64,000 bases of DNA, taken from Actinomadura livida. Lineage in GTDB: Bacteria; Actinomycetota; Actinomycetes; Streptosporangiales; Streptosporangiaceae. The stretch covers positions 11,861-75,860 of the forward strand of contig NZ_BMRO01000010.1 of the NCBI RefSeq assembly GCF_014648675.1, read 5' to 3'. Each line of letters opens with the position of its first letter. Positions within the stretch are counted from its first letter, which is position 1. The notes under the pieces were generated by a model that was not told where the DNA came from, did no database searches, and was given only the letters and a program-made list of their open reading frames with translations. The position numbers were made by a program, and so were the translations under genes. Below are positions 1-7,935 of the stretch, piece after piece.

Positions 1-602
1 GCGACCGGGGCGGTGACCGACGCGGCGATCAGGCCCGCGAACGCGCAGCGCGCGTTCGCCGTCACCAGCGAGATCTCGCCGGGCAGGACGCGGGGCGTCA
101 CCGCGGCCCGCAGCACCCCGAACGCCTTGGACAGCACGAGGACGCCGAACGCGGCGGGCAGGAACGTGACCTGGTCGCCGTGCGGGAGCGCGCTCGCCAT
201 CCCCCAGCACAGCAGCGCGCGCATGACGAACGTGCTCGCGATCGCGTACCGGCGGACGTGCCGCGCCCGGTCGAGCACCGGCCCGATCAGCGGCGCGACC
301 AGCGCGAACGGCGCCATCGTGACGATGAGGTAGAGGGCCACCTGGCCGCGCGCCTGGTTGACGTCCAGGCCGAAGAACAGCGTCCCGGCGAGCGCGACGG
401 TGAGCATCGCGTCGCCCGCGGAGTTGAACGCCGACGACTCGATCAGGCTGCCGAGGCCGCTGCGCCCCGCGCCCTGGGCGTGGGTGACGCGGCGGGTCAG
501 CCGGCCTGTTCCCAGCAGCATCGAGCGCGTGCGCCGGAGCACCCGCGCCGTCCGCCCGGCACCGGCGCGTGCGGCCCGCCCGAACCGTGTCCGGTCACCC
601 AT
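1..602 (-). CDS. MFS transporter, partial (C-terminus outside window)
   Basis: This is the N-terminal 200 residues of a gene that runs off the left edge. The reverse strand is open from an ATG at 602, with a GGGGGAG about 10 nt upstream as ribosome site. After a basic, Arg-rich leader of about 45 residues the translation has hydrophobic helices typical of a major facilitator protein (SSAFNSAGDAMLTVALAG, then LYLIVTMAPFALVAPLIGPV). The helix 2-3 loop LDRARHVRRY resembles the basic MFS loop. It is divergent from the DUF3027 gene. Substrate is not inferable; the inner-membrane efflux role is known for the family only. Confidence 0.7.
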   Translation of the reverse strand, partial: MGDRTRFGRAARAGAGRTARVLRRTRSMLLGTGRLTRRVTHAQGAGRSGLGSLIESSAFNSAGDAMLTVALAGTLFFGLDVNQARGQVALYLIVTMAPFALVAPLIGPVLDRARHVRRYAIASTFVMRALLCWGMASALPHGDQVTFLPAAFGVLVLSKAFGVLRAAVTPRVLPGEISLVTANARCAFAGLIAASVTAPV

Positions 603-787
603 GCGCCCTGATCTCCCCCTGCGTTCCCAGGCCGACGGTCGCGCCAGGGCCTGCAGCGCCTCCAACCGAGGGTACGTTCCCCTTATGGCGCCCGGCTCAC
701 CCTGTGACCGGCGCCGCACCCCGTCGTGGGACATGCCAAGGGGCCCCGGGGGTCCGGACACGTCGTTCCATGGGCGAGAATTGACAT

Positions 788-1630
788 GTGAGCCCATCGC
801 GTCAGACCAGTCCCGCGCGTTCCACCGCCCCGGGGCCCGCCCGCCGGGCCCGGACGCCCGCCGTCGACGCCGCCTGCGCCGAGGCGGTCGACCTCGCCCG
901 CGACGCCGCGGAGGAGACCGCGTGGCCCCAGCCGGTCGGTGACCATCTCGGCCTGCGCGCCGAGGGCGACCGCTTGGTCACGCACTATTTCGAGTGCCTC
1001 GACCCCGCCTACGCGGGGTGGCGCTGGTCGGTCACCGTGACGAGGGCGGCCCGCGCCAAGAACGTCACCGTCAGCGAGTGCGTCCTGCTGCCCGGGGACG
1101 ACGCGCTGCTCGCCCCGCCGTGGGTGCCGTGGCTGGACCGGCTGCGCCCCGGCGACCTCGGCCCCGGCGACCTGCTGCCGACCGCGCCCGACGACGTCCG
1201 GCTCGCCCCCGGCTACACGCAGGTGGACGAGCGCGGCGACCGGCAGGCCCAGTGGGAGCCCGGCCTCGGCCGCGTCCGGGTGCTGTCCCGGCTGGGGCGC
1301 GACGAGGCCGCCGAACGCTGGTACGACGGCGTCGGCGGACCCCGCGCCCCGATCGCGATGTCCGCGCCGGCGCAGTGCTCCACCTGCGGTTTCTACGTCG
1401 CGCTGGCCGGCGAGCTGCGGCAGCTCTTCGGCGTGTGCGCGAACGAGTACTCGCCCGACGACGGGCGCGTCGTGTCGGCCGACCACGGCTGCGGCGCGCA
1501 CTCCGAGGCGGTCTCGATCCCGGCCGCGTCCGAGCACGGCCCGCCGGTCGTGGACGAGCTGGGCTACGAGGTCGTCCCGTCCGGTGAGGACGCGGCGATC
1601 CTTGACGAAGAGGCCCTCGGCCATAGCTGA
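788..1630 (+). CDS. DUF3027 domain-containing protein
   Basis: A 280-residue soluble protein that matches my knowledge of the actinobacterial DUF3027 family. The core has a Trp-rich region (YAGWRWSVTVTRAARAKNVTVSE), PPWVPWLDRLRPGDLGPGDLLP and a cysteine pair in CSTCGFYVAL with further Cys in GVCANEYSPDDG and HGCGAHSE, which suggests metal binding (inference). The start is GTG at 788; the first 30 residues are low complexity, so the true start could be slightly downstream. It ends 16 nt before the Hsp90-like ATPase gene and is probably co-transcribed with it. Function is unknown; in actinomycetes this pair is often adjacent. Confidence 0.8.
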   Translation: MSPSRQTSPARSTAPGPARRARTPAVDAACAEAVDLARDAAEETAWPQPVGDHLGLRAEGDRLVTHYFECLDPAYAGWRWSVTVTRAARAKNVTVSECVLLPGDDALLAPPWVPWLDRLRPGDLGPGDLLPTAPDDVRLAPGYTQVDERGDRQAQWEPGLGRVRVLSRLGRDEAAERWYDGVGGPRAPIAMSAPAQCSTCGFYVALAGELRQLFGVCANEYSPDDGRVVSADHGCGAHSEAVSIPAASEHGPPVVDELGYEVVPSGEDAAILDEEALGHS

Positions 1631-1646
1631 CCTGGGGCCCGGCCCG

Positions 1647-4600
1647 ATGAGGGACGACGCTGCGCGGGACGGGGATCCGTTCGGGACGCGGGCGCTTCGC
1701 GAGCGGGTGCTGCGCGCCTGGAGCGAGTCGCCCGCCAGGTTCCGCGAGGACGCCAACACCGAGGAGGACTTCGCCCTCGGCGGCTACCGCGACCGCGTCG
1801 TGGTCGAGCTGGCGCAGAACGCCGCCGACGCCGCGCTGCGCGCCGCCGTTCCGGGGCGTCTCAGACTGACCCTCCGCACGGGCGGCGGCCCGGAGGGCGG
1901 GGCCGTGCTGACCGCGGCCAACGCCGGGGCGCCGCTGGACGAGGCCGGTGTGGAGGCGCTGTCCACGCTGCGGGCGTCGTCCAAGCGCGACGACGCCGGT
2001 TCAGTGGGACGGTTCGGGGTCGGGTTCGCCGCCGTCGTGGCCGTCAGCGACCGGCCCGCCATCGCGTCCCGGACCGGGGGTGTGGTCTGGTCGCGGGAGC
2101 GGGCCCGTGAGCTGGTCGAAGGCGTCCCCGTCCTCGCGGACGAGCTGGCGCGGCGTGGCGGTCACGTCCCGCTGCTGCGGTTGCCTTTCGCGCTCGGCGA
2201 TGCGGAACTGCCGGACATCCCGGCAGGGCTCGACACTGTCGTGCGGCTGCCGCTGCGTGGCGACGCGGTTGAGTCCGTCCAGCGGCAGATGGAGCAGGTC
2301 GGTGCGGCGCTGATGCTGGCTCTGCCCGCGCTGGAGAGCGTGGCGCTCGATGTCGATGGGGACGTCCGCGAGCTGACTGCCGAGCGACGTGACCCCGGCG
2401 AAGTGGTCATCGACGGGGGAGTGTGGCGGACGGCCGAGGCGCATGGGGAGATCCCTGCGGCGCTTCTGGAAGACCGTCCAGTGGAGGAACGGGCGCGGCC
2501 GTTCTGGCAGGTTCGCTGGGCCTTGCCAGAGGACGGCCTGCCGGAGGGCGTGCCCGGTGTCGTGCACGCGCCCACCCCCAGTGACGAACGGCTCGATCTG
2601 CCCGCGTTGCTCATTGCGTCGTTCCCGCTGGCACCTGACCGGCGCCACGTCGCGCCGGGACCATTGACCGACTTCCTTGTGGAGCGGGCCGCGGAGACCT
2701 ACATCCGCCTCTTGGGCGAGTTCCCGGTGTCTCCACGGGTGCTGAGGCTCGTGCCGGGTCCCGTTGGGGCGGGGGAGCTGGACGCGAAGATCCGCCGGGG
2801 CATCCGGGAGCGCCTTCCCGAAGCGCCGCTGCTTCCCCACCGCACGCGCGGACGGGACGCCGTCGCGATGGACGCACCGGCCCCGTTCATCGAGTTCCTC
2901 GCCCTCGGTGCACTTCCCGACGGTGAGGAGTCCGAGCCGGGCGAGGAGAGCGTGGTCGTCGCCGGGCTGCTTCCTCCGGAGTGGCCCGCCCGGGACCCGG
3001 CGCTCGCCGCGCTCGGGGTGCGGCGGGTCGAGCTGGCCGACGTGATCGATGAGCTGGCCGCTGTGGACCGGGAACCGGCGTGGTGGCACCGGCTGTACGG
3101 GACGCTCGCCGAGGCCGCCACAGACGCTCTGGGCGCCCTCCCGGTGCCACTGGCGGGTGACGCGGGACGGATCGTCCGCGGCCCGCGCGGGCTCCTGATA
3201 GCCGACGGCGTCGATCCCGGCGGGCTGGGCGCGCTGGGCCTGCGGTTCGTCCACCCCGAGGCGGTGCATCCGCTGCTGGCCCGGCTCGGAGCGGTCGAGG
3301 CCGGGCCGCGGGCCGTGCTCGGCGACGCCGCCGTGCGGGCCGCCGTCGAGGAGTCGTTCGAGGCGGACGACCCCGATGCGGTCGCGGAGGCGGTGCTGGG
3401 GCTGGTCGCGGCGGCGCACATCGATCCGGGCGAGGAGAGCTGGCTGGCCGATCTCGCCCTCCCCGGCGACGACGGGGATCTCTACGCCGCGGGTGAGCTG
3501 CTCCTGCCGGAAAGCCCGCTGCGCGACCTCATGGCCGACGACGCGCCGTTCGGGGTGGTCGACGGCGAGGTTCTGGAGCGATGGGGCGCGGAGGTCCTCG
3601 CGGCGGCCGGAGTCCTGGACGGATTCGCCCTCGCGCGAGGCGAGGACGTGAACCTCACCGGGCTCGCCGACGCGGCCGAGACCCTCGAACTGGACGACGA
3701 GGACCTCTGGGCGGACGACGTCCTGAGGCGGATCGGCCCGCAGGACCTTCCGCCCCTCGTACCGGAGTTCGTCGCCGTCCGGGACCTCGAACTCGTCGAC
3801 GACTGGGCTGCGGCGCTTCGCCTCCTGTCGAGACCCCCGTGGCGAGCGGCGGTCGTGGATCCCGCCCACGCGACCCTGCACAACGGTCGGCGCGTCGCCG
3901 TCCCGTCCTACACGGCGTGGTGGCTGAGCCGTCATCCCGTCCTGGACGGCCGCCGGCCCGGCGAGTTCCGGCTGGGCGGGGACGAGGCCCTGACAGGGCT
4001 CTACGACATCGCGCCGGAGGGCCTGGACGAGCGCCTCCTGCTCGCACTGGGCGTCCGCACGTCGCTGGACGACCTGCTCAACGAACCCGGGGGCGCCCAA
4101 GAGCTGCTCGACCGCCTCGGTGACCCGGGACGGTCCGTTCCCCGTGCGCATCTGGGCGAACTGTGGACGGCCCTGGCCGACGCCACCGAGGCCGAGGTCG
4201 AACCCCCCGATCACGTGCGAGCGGTCGTGGACGGCAAGGTCGAGGTCGTTGACGCGGCCGACGCGCTCGTCCTGGACGGCCCGGACGTCCTGCCCCTCCT
4301 GCAAGGCCAGCCGCTCGTCATCGCCGCGCAGGGCAGGCATGAACGTCTAGCGGAACTGCTCGACCTGCCCTTGGCGGGCGACGAGGTGCCCGGCGTCGTC
4401 CAATCGCAGGGTGAGAAGCGTTCCGTGCCGGACGTGGTCACAGCCGTCCTGCCGGAGACCCCCACCCACTACATCGCGCACGAGCGTCTCGTCGTGGACG
4501 GACAGCACGTGCCCTGGTGGACGCGGGACGGCGAGATCCACGCGAGCGGGCCCGGTGGGCTCGCACGGGCACTGGCGTGGTCCACGGAGAACTGGGCCGA

Positions 4601-4679
4601 CCGGCTCATGGTCGAGGCCGTCCTGCACGACCCGGAGGTCCTGCCGCGCCTCCTGGCCGAAACCGACCTTGAGCCCTAG
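1647..4679 (+). CDS. Hsp90-like ATPase, sacsin N-terminal type
   Basis: A 1010-residue protein with a GHKL/Bergerat ATP-binding fold at the N-terminus. The N box is VVVELAQNAADAALRA near residue 45 and the glycine box is GRFGVGFAAV near residue 110. The rest is long, acidic and leucine-rich without other motifs I recognise. The arrangement matches the sacsin N-terminal ATPase-like family of actinobacterial proteins; a chaperone-like role is inferred from the fold only. ATG at 1647 was preferred over in-frame upstream starts because those would overlap the DUF3027 gene by up to 47 nt. Its last codons overlap the convergent DUF2530 gene by 4 nt. Confidence 0.82.
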   Translation: MRDDAARDGDPFGTRALRERVLRAWSESPARFREDANTEEDFALGGYRDRVVVELAQNAADAALRAAVPGRLRLTLRTGGGPEGGAVLTAANAGAPLDEAGVEALSTLRASSKRDDAGSVGRFGVGFAAVVAVSDRPAIASRTGGVVWSRERARELVEGVPVLADELARRGGHVPLLRLPFALGDAELPDIPAGLDTVVRLPLRGDAVESVQRQMEQVGAALMLALPALESVALDVDGDVRELTAERRDPGEVVIDGGVWRTAEAHGEIPAALLEDRPVEERARPFWQVRWALPEDGLPEGVPGVVHAPTPSDERLDLPALLIASFPLAPDRRHVAPGPLTDFLVERAAETYIRLLGEFPVSPRVLRLVPGPVGAGELDAKIRRGIRERLPEAPLLPHRTRGRDAVAMDAPAPFIEFLALGALPDGEESEPGEESVVVAGLLPPEWPARDPALAALGVRRVELADVIDELAAVDREPAWWHRLYGTLAEAATDALGALPVPLAGDAGRIVRGPRGLLIADGVDPGGLGALGLRFVHPEAVHPLLARLGAVEAGPRAVLGDAAVRAAVEESFEADDPDAVAEAVLGLVAAAHIDPGEESWLADLALPGDDGDLYAAGELLLPESPLRDLMADDAPFGVVDGEVLERWGAEVLAAAGVLDGFALARGEDVNLTGLADAAETLELDDEDLWADDVLRRIGPQDLPPLVPEFVAVRDLELVDDWAAALRLLSRPPWRAAVVDPAHATLHNGRRVAVPSYTAWWLSRHPVLDGRRPGEFRLGGDEALTGLYDIAPEGLDERLLLALGVRTSLDDLLNEPGGAQELLDRLGDPGRSVPRAHLGELWTALADATEAEVEPPDHVRAVVDGKVEVVDAADALVLDGPDVLPLLQGQPLVIAAQGRHERLAELLDLPLAGDEVPGVVQSQGEKRSVPDVVTAVLPETPTHYIAHERLVVDGQHVPWWTRDGEIHASGPGGLARALAWSTENWADRLMVEAVLHDPEVLPRLLAETDLEP

Positions 4680-4936
4680 GCCGCCGTGTCCTGGTTCTTG
4701 TGGCGGGCGGCCTCCTGCCGGGCGCGGGCGGCCTGGAGCCTGGGGACGTACCACATGGCGAAGAGCCCGATCCCGATCCCGGCGACGCACACCCAGATCC
4801 ACCAGCGGTCGTCGGACGGCAGCCCGACGATGAGCAGCACGACGAGCGCCACCGCCCAGGCGGCCGTGCCCGCCGCCGCGATCCGGACGTCGTTGGTCTT
4901 CATCGGCGGCGGGTCGGGGCGGCGCGGTGGGGTCAT
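4676..4936 (-). CDS. DUF2530 small membrane protein
   Basis: An 86-residue protein with two transmembrane helices (AAGTAAWAVALVVLLIVG and IWVCVAGIGIGLFAMWYV), a short proline- and Arg-rich N-terminus and a charged C-terminal tail (RLQAARARQEAARHKNQ). This is the DUF2530 pattern, an uncharacterised actinobacterial family. It is convergent with the Hsp90-like gene (4-nt overlap) and divergent from the MarR gene. No ribosome site is visible; a TAACCT box ends 6 nt before the ATG, so the mRNA is probably leaderless. Confidence 0.8.
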   Translation of the reverse strand: MTPPRRPDPPPMKTNDVRIAAAGTAAWAVALVVLLIVGLPSDDRWWIWVCVAGIGIGLFAMWYVPRLQAARARQEAARHKNQDTAA

Positions 4937-4942
4937 GCGGCC

Positions 4943-4948
4943 AGGTTA
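4943..4948 (-). promoter_or_regulatory. Candidate leaderless -10 box for the DUF2530 gene
   Basis: On the reverse strand TAACCT fits the TAnnnT form of actinobacterial -10 elements. It is separated by exactly 6 nt (GGCCGC) from the ATG at 4936, so transcription would begin at or next to the A of the start codon. No clear -35 is visible. The same geometry recurs at four other genes in the window. Confidence 0.5.
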
Positions 4949-5020
4949 CGTTGCGGGCTTGCGGCGCTCGGAGTGCGGCCGCCACGTGCGGCGTGGCAGC
5001 ATGGGCGGCACGGGAGACGA

Positions 5021-5497
5021 ATGACGATGACAACGCAACCGCCCCGGGAACGCGCGCCGTCCGTGCCGGGCCTCGCCGAAGAGCTGCGCATCTCGATCGC
5101 GCGGCTCTCGCGCAGGCTGCGCACGCTGCGGCCGCCGGGCGCGGGCGACGGCGCCCTCAGCCCGCTGTCGGTCACCCAGCTCGCCGCCCTCGCCGCGCTC
5201 GAGCGGCACGGGTCGATGACGCCGCGGGAGCTGGCCGACCACGAGAAGGTGCAGCCGCCCTCGATGACGCGCGTCATCGCCCACCTGGAGGAACGGGGGC
5301 TCGTCGCGCGCCGCCCGCACCCCACGGACGGACGCCAGGTCGTGCTGACCGCGACCGACGAGGGCGTCGCGATCCTGGCGGACGAGCGGCGCCGCAAGGA
5401 GGCGTGGCTGGCCATGCGGCTCGGTGAGCTGACGGAGGCCGAGCGGGAGGTCCTCCGCCAGGCCGCGCCGATCATCGACCGCCTCAGCCGCTCCTGA
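5021..5497 (+). CDS. MarR-family transcriptional regulator
   Basis: A 158-residue winged-helix regulator. The DNA-binding core is clear: LSVTQLAALAALERHGSMTPRELADHEKVQPPSMTRVIAHLEERGLVARRPHPTDGRQVVLTATDEG, with the wing residues DGRQ. A C-terminal helix completes the MarR dimer fold. ATG at 5021 follows a GGGAGAC ribosome site; an ATG two codons later is an alternative. It lies about 100 nt upstream of an MFS exporter on the same strand, with a palindromic element in between, the usual MarR-exporter arrangement. It is likely a ligand-released repressor of that exporter and perhaps of itself (inference). Confidence 0.9.
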   Translation: MTMTTQPPRERAPSVPGLAEELRISIARLSRRLRTLRPPGAGDGALSPLSVTQLAALAALERHGSMTPRELADHEKVQPPSMTRVIAHLEERGLVARRPHPTDGRQVVLTATDEGVAILADERRRKEAWLAMRLGELTEAEREVLRQAAPIIDRLSRS

Positions 5498-5586
5498 CCC
5501 CGCGGCCGCCCGGCGTCCGCAACCCGGTGTTCGACCGCCCCCGTTCAACCGCCGTGTTTGGCGGAATGCGGGCCGGGCCATTATCG

Positions 5587-5612
5587 TTAGCACCGTTAAT
5601 GACTTCTGCTAA
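5587..5612. promoter_or_regulatory. Candidate MarR operator at the MFS start
   Basis: AT-rich for this genome, with nested inverted repeats. TTAGCACCGTTAA at 5587-5599 is an imperfect 13-bp palindrome of form TTA-N7-TAA. The wider arms TTAGCA (5587-5592) and TGCTAA (5607-5612) are perfect complements 14 nt apart. TATCGT at 5582-5587 can act as a -10 box. The element overlaps the chosen MFS start codon, so bound repressor would block both polymerase and initiation. MarR as the ligand is inferred from adjacency. Confidence 0.5.
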
Positions 5613-7206
5613 TGGTGGACACGGTGAGCCCGACGGGACCGCGCGGCGCGGCGGCCCCGGGCGGCGGTCGGCACGCATGGTCCGTGCGGCCGCCCGCTCC
5701 GCGTCCCCGGCCGCCGTGCGTCCCCGCCGCGGGACGCCTGCCGCGCCGCAGCCCCGCGCCGCCGGTCCGTCCGGCCGCCCCGACGCCGCCGGCCCGGCGC
5801 CGCGGGTGGACGAGCCCGCCCCCGCCGCCCCCATCACGGATGAGAGCGGGGCGCCCGAGCCTGTGGGCGACGCCGACGCCGCACCCGCGCCGAACGACCC
5901 CGAAGAACCCGAGCAACCCGCCAAGGCCGACGAGACCGAGGAGCCCGAGGACCCTCGGTCCGGAGGCATGTTCCGGTCCCTGCGCAACCGCAACTACCGG
6001 CTGTTCGCGGCCGGGCAGGTCGTCTCCAACACCGGGACGTGGATGCAGCGGGTCGCGCAGGACTGGCTCGTCCTCGAACTCGCGCACGGCAGCGGCACCG
6101 CGCTCGGCATCACCACCGGCCTCCAGTTCCTGCCCATGCTCCTGTTCGGCCTGTGGGGCGGCGTCATCGCCGACCGCTACCCCAAGCGCCGCATCCTGGT
6201 GCTGACGCAGGTGTCGATGGGCGTGCTCGCGCTCATCCTCGGACTGCTCGCGGTGACCGGCATGGCGCAGGTGTGGCACGTGTACGTGCTGGCCTTCGGG
6301 CTCGGGCTCGCGACCGTCGTCGACAACCCGACCCGCCAGTCGTTCGTCATCGAGATGGTCGGCCGGCGCGACCTGCCGAACGCGATCGCGCTGAACAGCG
6401 CCACCTTCAACGGCGCCCGCCTGCTCGGCCCCGCCGTCGCCGGCGTGCTGATCGCGGTCATCGGCACCGGGCCGGTGTTCCTGGTGAACGCGGCGTCGTT
6501 CGGCGCCGTGCTGTTCGGCCTCTACGCGATGCGGACGGGCGAGCTGTACCCGGCGGAGCCGGTGAAGCGCGCCAAGGGCCAGCTCCGCGAGGGCCTGCGC
6601 TACGTGCGCGGACGCCGCGACCTGACGCTGGTCCTGGTGTTCATCGGGTTCATCGCCATGTTCGGGATGAACTTCTCCACGACGGTGGCGCTGATCGCCA
6701 AGGAGGTCTTCAACACCGGCGCCTCGGCGTTCGGGCTCGCGTCCAGCATGCTGGCGCTCGGCGCGCTCAGCGGCGCCCTCCTGGCCGCGCGGCGGGTCAC
6801 CCGGCCGCGGCTGCGGCTGCTGGTCGGGATGGGCGTGCTGTTCGGCGTGCTGGAGATCATCACCGGCCTGATGCCGACGTACTGGTCGTTCCTGCTGCTG
6901 CTGATCCCCACCGGCATCGTGATGATGACGATCACGACGGCGGCCAACGCCACCGTCCAGCTCGGGGTCGCGCCGGAGATGCGCGGCCGGGTGATGGGCC
7001 TCTACATGCTCGTGTTCCTCGGGACGAACCCCGTGGGCGCGCCCACCGTCGGCTGGCTCGCCGAGCACTTCGGCGCCCGGATGGCGCTCATCCTCGGCGG
7101 CCTGATCTCCGCCCTCGCCGCGCTCGCCGTGGGCGCGCTGGCCGCCCGCGGGTCGATCCGCCCCACGCTCGCCCGCGTTCTCCGACGGCGCTCCGCCGGA
7201 GCTTGA
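5599..7206 (+). CDS. MFS drug exporter (EntS/MFS_3 type) with long acidic N-tail
   Basis: An inner-membrane transporter of about 535 residues. The first ~115 residues are a Pro/Ala/Glu-rich, probably disordered cytoplasmic tail that becomes strongly acidic (DEPEEPEQPAKADETEEPED). The transporter then begins with FRSLRNRNYRLFAAGQVVSN, followed by about 12 hydrophobic helices and the motif-A-like loop GLWGGVIADRYPKRR, as in the MFS_3 subfamily. ATG at 5599 was chosen because the operator-like element would lie inside the gene if it started further upstream. The upstream MarR gene suggests inducible export of a hydrophobic or toxic compound; substrate unknown. Confidence 0.85.
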   Translation: MTSANGGHGEPDGTARRGGPGRRSARMVRAAARSASPAAVRPRRGTPAAPQPRAAGPSGRPDAAGPAPRVDEPAPAAPITDESGAPEPVGDADAAPAPNDPEEPEQPAKADETEEPEDPRSGGMFRSLRNRNYRLFAAGQVVSNTGTWMQRVAQDWLVLELAHGSGTALGITTGLQFLPMLLFGLWGGVIADRYPKRRILVLTQVSMGVLALILGLLAVTGMAQVWHVYVLAFGLGLATVVDNPTRQSFVIEMVGRRDLPNAIALNSATFNGARLLGPAVAGVLIAVIGTGPVFLVNAASFGAVLFGLYAMRTGELYPAEPVKRAKGQLREGLRYVRGRRDLTLVLVFIGFIAMFGMNFSTTVALIAKEVFNTGASAFGLASSMLALGALSGALLAARRVTRPRLRLLVGMGVLFGVLEIITGLMPTYWSFLLLLIPTGIVMMTITTAANATVQLGVAPEMRGRVMGLYMLVFLGTNPVGAPTVGWLAEHFGARMALILGGLISALAALAVGALAARGSIRPTLARVLRRRSAGA

Positions 7207-7311
7207 CCGGAACCGACATATGGCCACAGAGCGGGCGCAAAGGCGACCGATCGGCGTGACAACGGGTGCCATCTGCTGAAATGCTTGCGGGGTGGCCCTC
7301 CGGACGTTCCC

Positions 7312-7935
7312 ATGAGGCTTTTCGTGGCGCTCGTGCCGCCACCGGACATCCTGGATGAGCTGGAGGAGGCCGTCCTCCCGCACCACGACGCGATCCCCGA
7401 GCTGAGATGGGTCCGCCGCGAGCTGCTGCACGTCACGCTGACGTTCCTCGGCGAGGTGGACGACCGCACCCTGGACCGGCTCCTGCCCAGGCTGGAACGC
7501 GCCGTCGGCCGGCACGAGCGGATGTCGCTGTCGCTGGCGGGCGCGGGCGCGTTCCCCGGCAGCGGCGCGCACGCCCGCGTCCTGTGGACGGGCCTGTTCG
7601 GCGACCGCCGCCGCATCGCGCGGCTCGCGGCGTCCACCACCGCCGCCGGGCGCCGCGTCGGGACGCTGCCCGACAAGCACCGCGGCTTCCGCCCCCACCT
7701 GACCCTGGCCCGCTCCAGAAAGCCCGTGGACGTGCGGCCACTCGTGGAGTCGCTGTCGGCGTTCGCGGGCGCCGCGTGGACGGCCGACTCCGTCCAGCTG
7801 ATGCGCAGCCACCTCCCCGGCAAGGACTACAGCCAGGTGACGTACGAGTCGCTGAAGACGTGGTCGCTGCGTCAGAGTTCGGGCGGCGGGGGCGCGGGCA
7901 GGTCCGCGTCCGGCGGCCCCCAGGGGACGCCGTAG
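7312..7935 (+). CDS. thpR: RNA 2',3'-cyclic phosphodiesterase (2H family)
   Basis: A 207-residue protein of the 2H phosphoesterase family, formerly called 2'-5' RNA ligase. Both catalytic HxT motifs are present: HVTLTFLGEV near residue 40 and HLTLARSR near residue 130. N-terminal MRLFVALVPPPDILDELE is typical of ThpR. The family hydrolyses 2',3'-cyclic phosphates at RNA ends to 2'-phosphates. The last ~20 residues are Gly/Ser/Ala-rich and overlap the end of the convergent membrane-protein gene by 64 nt, an unusually long tail-to-tail overlap. ATG at 7312 is preferred over an upstream TTG. Confidence 0.88.
   Translation: MRLFVALVPPPDILDELEEAVLPHHDAIPELRWVRRELLHVTLTFLGEVDDRTLDRLLPRLERAVGRHERMSLSLAGAGAFPGSGAHARVLWTGLFGDRRRIARLAASTTAAGRRVGTLPDKHRGFRPHLTLARSRKPVDVRPLVESLSAFAGAAWTADSVQLMRSHLPGKDYSQVTYESLKTWSLRQSSGGGGAGRSASGGPQGTP

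Noticed and set aside
2001-4340. Reverse-strand frame of 779 codons antisense to the Hsp90-like gene
   Set aside because: Product is low complexity and without motifs, as expected for the complement of a high-GC gene.
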